Assembly: GCA_905182645.1 (NCBI GenBank) | Contig: CAJJCJ010000011.1 | Location: 1-64,000, forward strand | DNA: 64,000 bases | Direction of reading: 5' to 3' | DNA from: an uncultured Sulfitobacter sp. | GTDB taxonomy: Bacteria; Pseudomonadota; Alphaproteobacteria; Rhodobacterales; Rhodobacteraceae | Part shown: in pieces, positions 52,034-61,599 of the stretch | Layout of the letters: each line of letters opens with the position of its first letter | Position numbering within the stretch: the first letter of the stretch is position 1 | Notes under the pieces: model-generated | What the model was told of the DNA's origin: nothing | Databases searched by the model: none | Seen by the model: only the letters and a program-made list of their open reading frames with translations | Translations under genes and position numbers: made by a program

Positions 52034-53350
52034 TTAGTTCCGTGTGTATGCGTCGCTGAAACCAGCGCCACGTGCGGCTGTCAGCCCACGGTTCAATGCA
52101 TTTGCGCTGGCGAATGGCCCCAGCACGACGACTTTGCCACGTGATGAATTGGCCAAGCCAACCGGCAAGCCCATTCCCATGAAACGCTGACCCAAGGCTT
52201 GGGCGTTGCCCGCGTTTGCAAAAACGCCGACCCGCACATAGCGGTGCGTGGGGGCAACGGGTGCTGTGCGCGTCGATACACGGGCTTCAAATATTGATGC
52301 TGCAATCGTGGTGGTCTGCGGCAGGCCACGGTTCGGATTATGACGGTCATCGCTCCAAACGCGCGTGTAGCCCTCTGGCACTGACAGAACCGCGCGCTGG
52401 GATGCACCGCGCGGGTTGGATGCCGGAATTGGTTTTGGGCCAAACAGCGGTGCTGTCGCCACGCTAACCGTGCTGCGCGTTACTTGGGCGTTTGCATCAA
52501 ATGTTGTGGAGCGCGTCGTGATTGGTTGTGTCTGTGGTCCGCAACGCACACTTTGCCCAGCGACAGATAACATCGTCGCGGGGCAGTTCGCCGCCGCCAA
52601 AGTCCACGGCGTCGCAGTTGGCGCGTTTGGTGTCGCCGGACCCGTCGGAGCCATTGCTGTCAACGATTGGGTTTGCGGGCCACACCGCACGGCAGCACCG
52701 GTTTGCGCGTTTACAAACCTTCGGCCTGTTGCAAGCATATCGCCGCAGATTTGCGCCATCGTCATGCGCAATGGCGCAGCCGCGGCTGCTGCAGGCACGG
52801 GCGCAGCCCCGCCGCAATCAATCGTCTTACCTGTTGTTGAGCTGACGAAACCTTGCTGCAGACCCGTTTTGTCGACGCAAAGTTCTGCAAGAGTTAGCAT
52901 GGGCGCAGGTGCGGCTTGCGGAATGGGCGCCACAACAGGCGCTGCGGCCAAGACCGGCGCATTGCGCACAATCTGTGGTGACCGTGCTGTCGCCGTGGTT
53001 GCCGTTGGAATTTGTACCAATTTGGGGGCTGTCGTAATCGACGCTACTGTCTGTATAGGCGCAGCTACATCACTTACTGGTGCTGCGACCATTGGCGCGC
53101 TCGCCACTTGAGCAAAGGTAGATTGGAAACTGCACAACTGATTGCGGCGGCGATCAACGCGCGGCACCCATGTGACGATACCTCCAACACCAGCGCGGAT
53201 AAACGCACAGCCATTGCTATCGACATATTGGTTTCCCGAAAAACTAGTCGGAGGAAATTCGGCAGGCACGCCGCTTGATTGTGCCTGAGCCGCCTGTCCT
53301 GAAAAAATGAGCCCCAGCGCCGCTACGCCTAAAATACCGCGATAGTTCAT
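52034..53350 (-). CDS. SPOR-domain secreted protein with repeated Cys-Gly motifs
   Basis: 438 residues from the ATG at 53350 (GGGGA upstream). Sec signal peptide (GILGVAALGLIFSGQAAQA). The middle is Ala/Pro/Thr-rich and holds three diverged repeats, each with a leading Cys, about 20 residues and a CG ending: CVDKTG...IDCGG, CGDMLATG...VRCGPQTQ, CPATM...VRCGPQTQ. The last 75 residues form a SPOR domain (HRYVRVGVFANAGNAQALGQRFMGMGL) that binds denuded peptidoglycan, usually at the division site. The N-terminal part has another Cys pair (SNGCAF, NQLCSF). Likely envelope or division-associated. Confidence 0.87.
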   Translation of the reverse strand: MNYRGILGVAALGLIFSGQAAQAQSSGVPAEFPPTSFSGNQYVDSNGCAFIRAGVGGIVTWVPRVDRRRNQLCSFQSTFAQVASAPMVAAPVSDVAAPIQTVASITTAPKLVQIPTATTATARSPQIVRNAPVLAAAPVVAPIPQAAPAPMLTLAELCVDKTGLQQGFVSSTTGKTIDCGGAAPVPAAAAAAPLRMTMAQICGDMLATGRRFVNAQTGAAVRCGPQTQSLTAMAPTGPATPNAPTATPWTLAAANCPATMLSVAGQSVRCGPQTQPITTRSTTFDANAQVTRSTVSVATAPLFGPKPIPASNPRGASQRAVLSVPEGYTRVWSDDRHNPNRGLPQTTTIAASIFEARVSTRTAPVAPTHRYVRVGVFANAGNAQALGQRFMGMGLPVGLANSSRGKVVVLGPFASANALNRGLTAARGAGFSDAYTRN

Positions 53351-53437
53351 GCGTGTCCCCACAAGATATTGTGGTAGAATGCCGAACAATCCTAATTTTG
53401 AAAAGCAATTGTTCCCGTTTTAGTGTCAATTTTAAGC

Positions 53438-54070
53438 TTATTTGGTGCCAAACATGCGGTCACCCGCATCCCCTAGTCCCGGGACAATATATCCATGGTC
53501 ATTGAGGTGGCTGTCCACTGCTGCTGTGACGATCTGCACGTCTGGGTGGGCTTCTTTCATCCGCGCAATCCCTTCGGGGGATGCCAGTAAGCACAAGAAT
53601 CGAATATTCACAGCACCCGCCTGTTTGAGCCGATCAATCGCGGCGACGGATGAATTACCGGTGGCCAACATCGGGTCAACGGCGATGACCAATCTGTCCT
53701 CGAGCGCTGTTGGTACCTTGAAATAATACTCGACCGGCTTGAGCGTTTTCTCGTCGCGGTACAATCCGACAAAACCGACGCGGGCCGATGGGATCAATTC
53801 CAAAACACCATCAAGCAACCCGTTGCCCGCCCGCAAAATCGACACCAGCGCAAGTTTTTTGCCGTCAAGAACCGGTGCGTCCATTGTCTGCATCGGTGTC
53901 TCGATGGAACGCGTGGTCATCGGCAGATTGCGCGTTATTTCATAGGCCAATAGCTGGCTGATTTCGCGCAAAAGCTGGCGGAACTGCGCCGTCGACGTGG
54001 CCTTATCGCGCATGATCGACAGTTTGTGCTGCACTAGCGGATGCTGGACGTGGATCAGGTGCTCGGTCAT
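53438..54070 (-). CDS. upp: Uracil phosphoribosyltransferase
   Basis: 210 residues; makes UMP from uracil and PRPP. Motifs: [33 protein letters not shown], the PRPP loop [21 protein letters not shown], and the C-terminal [16 protein letters not shown]. Its ATG overlaps the add stop by four bases. Last gene of the nucleoside salvage operon. Confidence 0.96.
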   Translation of the reverse strand: MTEHLIHVQHPLVQHKLSIMRDKATSTAQFRQLLREISQLLAYEITRNLPMTTRSIETPMQTMDAPVLDGKKLALVSILRAGNGLLDGVLELIPSARVGFVGLYRDEKTLKPVEYYFKVPTALEDRLVIAVDPMLATGNSSVAAIDRLKQAGAVNIRFLCLLASPEGIARMKEAHPDVQIVTAAVDSHLNDHGYIVPGLGDAGDRMFGTK

Positions 54071-55056
54071 GTTACTTTTCCTAATTTTTTAGCAATTTTG
54101 GCGCGCGTTTCATCGTCACAGTATGCTGCTTCTAATGCAGTTTGGTTCAGCGAGTCAAAGTCAGCTTTGTCCCAGCCGAACGTTTTGTTCAGCATAGTGA
54201 ATTCATTGGTCATAGTGGTGTGGAAAAACGGCGGATCATCAGTTGATACAGTTACCTTAAGCCCCGCATCACGCATCGCCACAATCGGGTGTGCCTCCCA
54301 TCCGGTCACAGCGCCAAGCGATACGTTTGATCCCGGGCACACCTCGAATACGACGCCCTTTTCGACAGCTTCGGCCACCAATTTGGGGTCTTGCATGACG
54401 TGGATACCGTGGCCAATCCGGTTGACCCCAAGATCGTGAATTGTTTCAGCAACCATCTCTGATCCGCCCCATTCACCTGCGTGACAAGTCAACTGCAATC
54501 CGGCCTCGCGGGCCATGTCATAGGCATAGGCAAAATCGCGTGGGCGCAGGTGGGTTTCTGCCCCGCCCATACCAAAACCTGTGATGAAATCGCCCTTGGT
54601 TTCCGCTGCACAGCGCGCGGATGCTTTGGCATTGTCAGGGCCAAAATGGCGCACCGCAGTTACGATCCCACGCAGGGTAATACCCGCGTCACGCTCTGCC
54701 TCGGTCGCGGCTTGTTCGATTGCGGCGACATAATCGCGCCAAGCGGATACGTCGCCGCCACCGCAGAAATCAGGTGAAATAAAGGTCTCGAGGTAGACGA
54801 CGCCGTGTTCAGCGGCCTCTTCCAAGATCGCCTTGGTTAACCGGTAGAATTCTTGTGGGCCTGTCAGTGGTTCGCAAGCGGCCTCATAGGTGCTTAGGAA
54901 TTCGGCGAATCCAGCATAGGCATAGTTGCCATCGGCATCAAAAATTTTTGAGATATCGATGTTCTTTTCGCGGGCTAAGCTCGCGATGAATTTGGGCGGT
55001 GCCGCGCCTTCGATGTGGTGATGAATTTCCACTTTTGGCATCGATTGATAAATCAT
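54067..55056 (-). CDS. add: Adenosine deaminase
   Basis: 329 residues; converts adenosine to inosine. Zinc and catalytic residues: [13 protein letters not shown] (two His), TCHAGEWGG (His, Glu), GHGIHV (His), STDDPPFF (Asp pair). Unusually the usual HLDG is HIEG, seen in the adenosine deaminase-like branch, so an adenine or modified-nucleoside preference cannot be excluded. Overlaps deoB and upp by four bases each. Confidence 0.9.
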   Translation of the reverse strand: MIYQSMPKVEIHHHIEGAAPPKFIASLAREKNIDISKIFDADGNYAYAGFAEFLSTYEAACEPLTGPQEFYRLTKAILEEAAEHGVVYLETFISPDFCGGGDVSAWRDYVAAIEQAATEAERDAGITLRGIVTAVRHFGPDNAKASARCAAETKGDFITGFGMGGAETHLRPRDFAYAYDMAREAGLQLTCHAGEWGGSEMVAETIHDLGVNRIGHGIHVMQDPKLVAEAVEKGVVFEVCPGSNVSLGAVTGWEAHPIVAMRDAGLKVTVSTDDPPFFHTTMTNEFTMLNKTFGWDKADFDSLNQTALEAAYCDDETRAKIAKKLGKVT

Positions 55057-56246
55057 AAAAAACTGCGTCCTTCCCCAGTAAATGGGATGTTCAGGTGGTG
55101 TGCGACGGATGCGCCGACGTCCACAAAGGCCACTTGGCCCAGTTGTTTGCTGCCGATCCCATACACTAGCACAGGGACCCGTTCGCGTGTGTGATCAGTG
55201 CCGATCCACGTCGGATCATTGCCGTGATCCGCCGTCACAATCAGCAGGTCATCGCCGCGCATGCGTGGCAAGATGCGCGATAGTTCAGCGTTAAACCATT
55301 CCAGATGTGCGGCGTAACCAGCGACGTCACGTCGGTGCCCATATAGGCTGTCAAATTCCACGAAATTGGCAAAAACGAATGTCCCGTCGGGGGCTGAATC
55401 GACCCGATCATTCAAGTGACCCATCAGTGCTGCATCATGGCCTTTATAGACTTCATCGATCCCGCACATGGAAAATATGTCGCCAATTTTCCCAATTGCT
55501 TCAACGCGGTGTCCCGCAGCGTGGGCCATATCGCAAAGCGTATCTGACGGCGGCGCAATCGCGAAATCACGGCGGTATTCGGTGCGTTCAAACCCGTTTT
55601 TCGCATCCCCAACGAATGGTCGCGCAATCACGCGACCAAGTTTTAGTTTATGCAACATCGGCGCGATGTCTTTGCAAAGTTTAATCAATCGATCACGCCC
55701 GAACGTGTCTTCGTGGGCTGCAATCTGTAAAACAGAATCCACTGATGTATAACAAATCGGCCAGCCCGACGTCATATGTGCGGGGCCTTCATCGTCCAGC
55801 ACTTGCGTGCCTGACGCATAGCAATTGCCCAAGATACCATCGGTTCCAGCCGCAGCGCAGATCGCTTTTGTGATGTCAGGCGGGAAGGCAGGATTGGTGT
55901 TTGGGAACACGTGCCATTCCCACGGCACCGGCACGCCCGCCAATTCCCAGTGGCCAGACGGCGTGTCTTTGCCGTTGGATTTTTCCGTCGCGGCGCCCCA
56001 CGCGCCTGTCGGGTTCTCGTTTAATCCGGGTATCTTCATGCCGGATGCGAGTTCAACCGCAGCCCCAAGGCCCAGCGCATCAAGCGCGCCAACCTTCAGC
56101 GGTATCCCCGCCTCGGCCCGCGCCTGTGCAATATGGCCAAAAGTGTTGGCACCCGTGTCTGGTACGTCCCCGTTAAAGTATTGGTCCGCGTCCGGCGCGC
56201 CGCCAATTCCCACACTGTCGATCACGATCAGAAATGCGCGTCCCAT
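55053..56246 (-). CDS. deoB: Phosphopentomutase
   Basis: 397 residues, alkaline-phosphatase superfamily, interconverts (deoxy)ribose 1- and 5-phosphate. Metal sites: VIDSVGIGGAPDADQY at the start, DTGANTFGHIA, TPSGHWE, and VTADHGNDPTWIGTDHTRE near the end. Adjacent to deoA (stop and start abut) and overlapping add. Confidence 0.95.
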   Translation of the reverse strand: MGRAFLIVIDSVGIGGAPDADQYFNGDVPDTGANTFGHIAQARAEAGIPLKVGALDALGLGAAVELASGMKIPGLNENPTGAWGAATEKSNGKDTPSGHWELAGVPVPWEWHVFPNTNPAFPPDITKAICAAAGTDGILGNCYASGTQVLDDEGPAHMTSGWPICYTSVDSVLQIAAHEDTFGRDRLIKLCKDIAPMLHKLKLGRVIARPFVGDAKNGFERTEYRRDFAIAPPSDTLCDMAHAAGHRVEAIGKIGDIFSMCGIDEVYKGHDAALMGHLNDRVDSAPDGTFVFANFVEFDSLYGHRRDVAGYAAHLEWFNAELSRILPRMRGDDLLIVTADHGNDPTWIGTDHTRERVPVLVYGIGSKQLGQVAFVDVGASVAHHLNIPFTGEGRSFL

Positions 56247-57551
56247 TTACGATATCCTTGCACGGACGAGCGGCTGCACGTCGGGTTTTTCACCGATTGT
56301 AATCGCGGCCAGAACTGTGGCAGCAGTGGCCTGTGCCGCATCCTCGGTCGCGGCATGAACTGTACACATCGGTTGGTTTTGTCCTACTTTAGCGCCCAAT
56401 CTGATCACATCAGTCAGCCCCACAGCAGGATTTATCCTATCGGTTTCAACGCGGCGTCCGCCGCCAAGACCAACAACTGCGAGGCCAAGCGCCTCTCCGT
56501 CGATCGCGGTGATGTACCCGTTTGTCGGGGCCATGACGTCACCGACAACGGGGGCCACTGGCAAATGTGTCCGCCAGTCTTCGGCCATGTCTGGTGGTCC
56601 ACCCATTTCAGCAATCAAACCTGCGAAATGCGTCATGGCGCGGCCAGATGAGATCGCGTCTTTCAGCTTTTCTTCGGCCTCGCCCTCGGCTTCGCCATGC
56701 AGGGCCAAGACCCGCGCGCCAAGTGCGATGGTCAAATCGTGCAGGCGCGGTGCGGCGAGCCTGTTGCCTGACAGCACGTCCATACAGACCGCGACTTCGA
56801 CCGCATTGCCGAGCGCTGGCGCAAGCGGTTCGTCCATATCAGTCACAAGGGCTGCCGTCGGGCAGCCTGCGTTATTGGCCACGTCAACCAACGCACGCGC
56901 CAATGTTTCCGCCTCTGCTTGCGTTTTCATGAATGCGCCCGAGCCGGTTTTGACGTCCAAAACGAGTCCCTCAAGCCCAGCAGCGAGCTTTTTCGATAGG
57001 ATCGAGGCTGTGATCAAGTCGATGCTATCGACGGTCGCGGTCACATCACGGATCGCGTAAAGCCGTTTATCCGCAGGCGCGATGGCCCCCGTCGCGCCCA
57101 CAATTGCACACCCTGTTTTACGTAAAATGCGCCGCAACTGCGCCTCTGATACGTCTGTTTTGACACCAGGAATTGCTTCAAGTTTATCGAGCGTGCCGCC
57201 CGTATGCCCAAGCCCACGGCCCGAGATCATGGGCACAAACACACCGCAAGCGGCCAACATCGGCGCCAGCAAAAGCGACACAGGATCGCCGACGCCGCCC
57301 GTTGAATGTTTGTCCAAAACCGGCCCGTCGAGATCCCATTTCAGCACATCACCGCTGTCGCGCATGCCCTTGGTTAGCGCCACGCGGCCCGCGTCAGATA
57401 GCCCATTTAGGCAAACCGCCATTGCAAACGCACCGGCTTGGGCGTCAGACACAGCGCCAGTAGATAACCCGTTGGTGAACCAACGTAATTCATCGTCTGT
57501 CGGGGCGATTTCCATCTTAATTTTGGCGATGATTGCGCGGGCATCCATCAT
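56247..57551 (-). CDS. deoA: Thymidine phosphorylase
   Basis: 434 residues; cleaves thymidine and deoxyuridine to base and deoxyribose-1-phosphate. Motifs: MDARAIIAKIKME start, DKHSTGGVGDPVSLLLAPMLAACG (phosphate loop), MISGRGLGHTGGTLDKLEAIPG signature, and KTGSGAFMKT. Immediately follows the cdd stop. Confidence 0.95.
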   Translation of the reverse strand: MMDARAIIAKIKMEIAPTDDELRWFTNGLSTGAVSDAQAGAFAMAVCLNGLSDAGRVALTKGMRDSGDVLKWDLDGPVLDKHSTGGVGDPVSLLLAPMLAACGVFVPMISGRGLGHTGGTLDKLEAIPGVKTDVSEAQLRRILRKTGCAIVGATGAIAPADKRLYAIRDVTATVDSIDLITASILSKKLAAGLEGLVLDVKTGSGAFMKTQAEAETLARALVDVANNAGCPTAALVTDMDEPLAPALGNAVEVAVCMDVLSGNRLAAPRLHDLTIALGARVLALHGEAEGEAEEKLKDAISSGRAMTHFAGLIAEMGGPPDMAEDWRTHLPVAPVVGDVMAPTNGYITAIDGEALGLAVVGLGGGRRVETDRINPAVGLTDVIRLGAKVGQNQPMCTVHAATEDAAQATAATVLAAITIGEKPDVQPLVRARIS

Positions 57552-57944
57552 CTAGGCGCGGCTCATATAGGCGGCGTCAAAGCTGCCAGGAAGAAGTTTC
57601 CCAACTGTTGTTTCCAACACGGTTCCGTCGGTCGTCGCGAGCGTGACAACCACATCGCCATCCGCGAATTCTGCGATCTTCTGGCGGCACCCGCCGCAAG
57701 GTGATACCGGTTGAGGGCTGTCGGCAATAACGGCAATTGCGGCAATTCTTGTGTCGCCACCAGCGATCATCGCCGCGATCGCGCCCCCCTCAGCGCAGGT
57801 CCCTTCGGGGTAGGCCACGTTTTCGACGTTGCACCCAACATAGACCGTGCCAGAGGCCGCCTGCACCGCAGCGCCTACCTTGAATTTCGAATAGGGTGCG
57901 TGGGCGTTTTCACGTACTGCGCGGGCGGTTTCGATTAAAGACAT
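57552..57944 (-). CDS. cdd: Cytidine deaminase
   Basis: 130 residues, zinc-dependent deaminase of cytidine and deoxycytidine. Zinc site: NVAYPEGTCAEGGAIAAMI with Cys and catalytic Glu, and SPCGGCRQKI with two Cys, the tetrameric Cys-type form. AGGAG precedes the ATG. First gene of the cdd-deoA-deoB-add-upp operon. Confidence 0.95.
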   Translation of the reverse strand: MSLIETARAVRENAHAPYSKFKVGAAVQAASGTVYVGCNVENVAYPEGTCAEGGAIAAMIAGGDTRIAAIAVIADSPQPVSPCGGCRQKIAEFADGDVVVTLATTDGTVLETTVGKLLPGSFDAAYMSRA

Positions 57945-57983
57945 ATTTTGGCTCCTGCTATGGCTTTACTTTTTACCATTCGG

Positions 57984-59081
57984 TCAATATTTTACAAGGC
58001 GGCTGTTGAGCCTGAATACGCCGGGCAACGACACCTCTAGCAATTTCAGATCCGCCGATGGGTCGCCGTAGTGCGTCGGCATATCGGGCGGAATGACAAA
58101 AGCATCTCCTGCGGAAAGCCGGAAAGGGTCTTTGCCTTCGCCCTCGAGCGTCATCTGACCTTCAAGGACAAACGTGAAATGGATGTCGGCATCATGGGCG
58201 GACCATTCTGGCGTTCCAGTCCCGCGCCGCAGCACCTGCACCCCCGCAACATTTTGCGTGTTATGTGCGATGGTGGTGTCGCGGGCTTCAAAACCTGCGC
58301 GGTTGGGCGTCCAAGCCGCATCGGCCCCAATGTTGTGCACAAAACGTTGTCCCTGCCAGTCCCGATCACGGCGCAAAATTGTGGTTGGCAGCGTCATGTC
58401 GTGGTCAATTTCGGTGATGTGTTCGGCGGGCACACCAATTTCGATCACTTCAATTCCGTCCGATGCCTCGAGCACGCGGTGGCGAATTTCAGGGGGTTGA
58501 ATGAAACAATCGCCCGCATGTAGCCGGATCGGACCGCCTTGGTCTTCGTACACCACATCAACCCAGCCGCGGTAACAATAGATCAGTTGAAACCCGACGC
58601 GGTGGAAATGCACCATGTCAGGCACGGGGCCGCCGTCAGGAATACGGATATGGCTGGCAATAATTGACCCGCCAAGACGCGACGGGATCAGATCGCGATA
58701 TTGCATGCCCGCGCGGCCAATTACCCAAGGGGCTTGGTCTGCAAGGCGACGCACAACAAAAGCATGGTCCGTTGTCGGCAATTCCAGCGGGGGGGTCAAC
58801 GGCGCGATCTCGATTTGCGTGCCACCCGGTGCGGTCAAGGTTTTGACCCCATCCGCAAAACCCACGTCATCGGTCATAATGCGCAAATGCGCTGCCCGAT
58901 CATCGCTCACCTCAAGCCGCACGCGCAGCCCGTGGCCGGAATAGACCGCAACAGCCGGATCATCTGCAGGATAGATCGAATCCAACCGCATCCGCATCGT
59001 TTTGTCGAAAAACCCAAGGTCAGCACGTAGGTTGGTGGACGGCAGGCGCACTTCGGCGCGTATTTCATGGTTATCTGTCAT
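57984..59081 (-). CDS. Two-domain cupin (bicupin) protein
   Basis: 365 residues from the ATG at 59081. Two cupin barrels: the first with MVHFHRVGFQLIYCYRGWVDVVYEDQGGPIRLHAGDCFIQPPEIRHRV, the second with HDADIHFTFVLEGQMTLEGEG, FRLSAGDAFVIPPDMPTHYG. His residues that could bind metal are present in both. No signal peptide. It resembles gentisate-dioxygenase-like bicupins in layout but the reaction is unknown. 39 bp upstream of cdd on the same strand, so possibly co-transcribed; divergent from maeB. Confidence 0.82.
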   Translation of the reverse strand: MTDNHEIRAEVRLPSTNLRADLGFFDKTMRMRLDSIYPADDPAVAVYSGHGLRVRLEVSDDRAAHLRIMTDDVGFADGVKTLTAPGGTQIEIAPLTPPLELPTTDHAFVVRRLADQAPWVIGRAGMQYRDLIPSRLGGSIIASHIRIPDGGPVPDMVHFHRVGFQLIYCYRGWVDVVYEDQGGPIRLHAGDCFIQPPEIRHRVLEASDGIEVIEIGVPAEHITEIDHDMTLPTTILRRDRDWQGQRFVHNIGADAAWTPNRAGFEARDTTIAHNTQNVAGVQVLRRGTGTPEWSAHDADIHFTFVLEGQMTLEGEGKDPFRLSAGDAFVIPPDMPTHYGDPSADLKLLEVSLPGVFRLNSRLVKY

Positions 59082-59207
59082 GAAACAAGCCTGATCCGGT
59101 CGATCAAAATTTGCAAGACCGCGCGGGCTTTTGTGTGTACATTGCATCAAGCTTGCCCTTCGGGGATAAAAGTAGTTTAACATTAAACTATACCGCAGGG
59201 GGACCAT

Positions 59208-61487
59208 ATGACAGACAAGACAGATGACCGCGCCCGTCAGGCCGCATTGGACTATCACCAGTTTCCCAAACCCGGAAAACTAGAGATCCGCGCCACCAAG
59301 CCAATGGCCAATAGCCGCGACCTTGCCCGTGCCTATTCCCCTGGTGTTGCAGAGGCCTGTATTGAGATTGCCAAAAACCCTGATACCGCCCGCGATTACA
59401 CAGCGCGCGGCAATCTTGTGGCGGTTGTCACCAACGGCACGGCGGTGCTTGGACTTGGTAATATCGGCGGCCTTGCGTCCAAACCCGTGATGGAAGGCAA
59501 AGCTGTCCTGTTCAAGAAATTCGCCAACATCGACTGTTTTGACATTGAGCTAAGCGAGGCCGACCCTGAAAAGTTGGCCGACATTGTTTGTGCGTTGGAG
59601 CCTACGTTTGGCGCGATCAACCTTGAAGACATCAAAGCCCCTGAGTGTTTCATCGTTGAAAAATTGTGCCGCGAACGCATGAACATCCCCGTGTTCCATG
59701 ACGATCAGCACGGCACCGCGATTGTGGTCAGTGCGGCGGCGACCAACGCCCTGCGGCTTGCGGAAAAGAATTTCGTGGACATCAAAGTCGTCAGCACAGG
59801 CGGCGGTGCGGCAGGCATTGCTTGTCTGAATATGTTGCTTAAGCTCGGCGTTAAGCGTGAAAACGTGTGGTTATGTGATATTGAAGGCCTTGTTTACAAT
59901 GGCCGAACCAAGGATATGACCCCGCAAAAAGCCGACTATGCCCAAGGCACCACCGCTGCAACGCTTGGTGATGTGATTGACGGCGCTGATCTGTTTCTTG
60001 GCCTTTCTGGCCCCGGTATTCTGAAGCCCGAAATGGTCGCCAAAATGGCAGACACGCCGATCATCTTTGCGCTTGCCAACCCGAACCCCGAAATTGACCC
60101 CGCAGCCGCCCGTGCGGTGAACCCAAAAGCGATTATCGCGACGGGGCGGTCGGACTTTCCCAACCAAGTGAACAACGTGCTTTGCTTCCCGTTCATTTTC
60201 AGAGGTGCATTGGATGTGGGCGCCACAGACATCAACGACGAGATGAAAATCGCTTGTGTTGAAGGCATCGCCAAACTTGCGCGCATGACCACCAGCGCCG
60301 AAACCGCCGCCGTATATCACGGTGAAAAGCTGACGTTTGGCGTAGATTACCTGATCCCCAAACCGTTTGATCCGCGCTTGATGGGCGTTGTCGCAGGCGC
60401 GGTGGCGGCAGCCGCGATTGCAACTGGCGTCGCCACCCGCCCCATCGCAGATATGGAGACATATAAGGCGAACCTTGACGCCTCTGTTTTCAAATCATCG
60501 ATGATCATGCGTCCTGTTTTTGAGGCCGCCCGCACCGCAGAACGCAATATCGTCTTTGCCGAGGGCGAAGATGACCGTGTGTTGCGCGCCGCCCAAGCGA
60601 TCATAGAAGAAACCACCGACAAGCCGATCCTGATTGGCCGCCCAGAGGTGATTGAACGACGCTGCGAGCGTGCGGGCCTGAAGATCCGGCCTCAGGTTGA
60701 TTTTGAAATCGTGAACCCCGAAAACGACCCGCGGTATTATGATTATTGGAATACCTACCACGACATCATGGCCCGCAAAGGTGTGACCCCTGATCTGGCC
60801 AAGGCAATCATGCGCACAAACACCACTGCAATTGGCGCAGTTATGGTGCAGCGCGGCGAGGCGGACAGTCTGATCTGCGGCACATTTGGTCAGTTCCTTT
60901 GGCATCTGAATTACGTGCGTCAGATCCTTGGGACTGAGGACCTCCACCCTGTGGCTGCGATGTCGTTGATGATCTTGGAAGACGGTCCATTGTTTGTGGC
61001 TGATACTCAGGTTCACCCGCAGCCAACCCCAGAACAGATCGCGGAAACAGTGATCAGTGCAGCCCGCCACGTCCGCAGATTTGGCGTCACCCCAAAAATT
61101 GCGCTGTGTTCGCACAGCCAGTTTGGCAACCTTGATTGCGACACGGGCCGCCGGATGCGTGGTGCTATGGAAATTCTTGACAGCGTACCGCGTGACTTTG
61201 ATTACGAGGGCGAGATGCAGCTTGATGCCGCGCTCGACGTGGAATTACGCAACCGGATTTTCCCCAATGCCCACCTGCCAGGTGCTGCAAACTGCGTCGT
61301 GTTCGCGAATACTGATGCGGCATCAGGCGTGCGCAATATCCTGAAAATGAAGGGGGGCGGCCTTGAGGTTGGCCCCATCCTGATGGGCATGGGCAACCGC
61401 GCACATATCGTCACGCCGTCGATCACTGCACGCGGTCTTTTGAATATGTCTGCGATTGCAGGCACACCTGTTGATCACTACGGCTAA
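59208..61487 (+). CDS. maeB: NADP-dependent malic enzyme with phosphotransacetylase-like domain
   Basis: 759 residues, normal for the fusion. Malic enzyme part: [64 protein letters not shown], nucleotide loop [19 protein letters not shown]. From about 430 a PTA-like domain ([41 protein letters not shown]), usually non-catalytic and regulatory (acetyl-CoA sensing). Converts malate to pyruvate with NADPH. GGGGG precedes the ATG; divergent from the bicupin. Confidence 0.95.
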   Translation: MTDKTDDRARQAALDYHQFPKPGKLEIRATKPMANSRDLARAYSPGVAEACIEIAKNPDTARDYTARGNLVAVVTNGTAVLGLGNIGGLASKPVMEGKAVLFKKFANIDCFDIELSEADPEKLADIVCALEPTFGAINLEDIKAPECFIVEKLCRERMNIPVFHDDQHGTAIVVSAAATNALRLAEKNFVDIKVVSTGGGAAGIACLNMLLKLGVKRENVWLCDIEGLVYNGRTKDMTPQKADYAQGTTAATLGDVIDGADLFLGLSGPGILKPEMVAKMADTPIIFALANPNPEIDPAAARAVNPKAIIATGRSDFPNQVNNVLCFPFIFRGALDVGATDINDEMKIACVEGIAKLARMTTSAETAAVYHGEKLTFGVDYLIPKPFDPRLMGVVAGAVAAAAIATGVATRPIADMETYKANLDASVFKSSMIMRPVFEAARTAERNIVFAEGEDDRVLRAAQAIIEETTDKPILIGRPEVIERRCERAGLKIRPQVDFEIVNPENDPRYYDYWNTYHDIMARKGVTPDLAKAIMRTNTTAIGAVMVQRGEADSLICGTFGQFLWHLNYVRQILGTEDLHPVAAMSLMILEDGPLFVADTQVHPQPTPEQIAETVISAARHVRRFGVTPKIALCSHSQFGNLDCDTGRRMRGAMEILDSVPRDFDYEGEMQLDAALDVELRNRIFPNAHLPGAANCVVFANTDAASGVRNILKMKGGGLEVGPILMGMGNRAHIVTPSITARGLLNMSAIAGTPVDHYG

Positions 61488-61599
61488 TGCCGCCTGTGTA
61501 AATTAATTAACCCCAGTTTCCTGTTAGCGCCGCAACCTTGCTTGCGGCGCACAAATCTCCTGCGTACACATATGTCAGACATTTAAGGGAGGACGCGCG

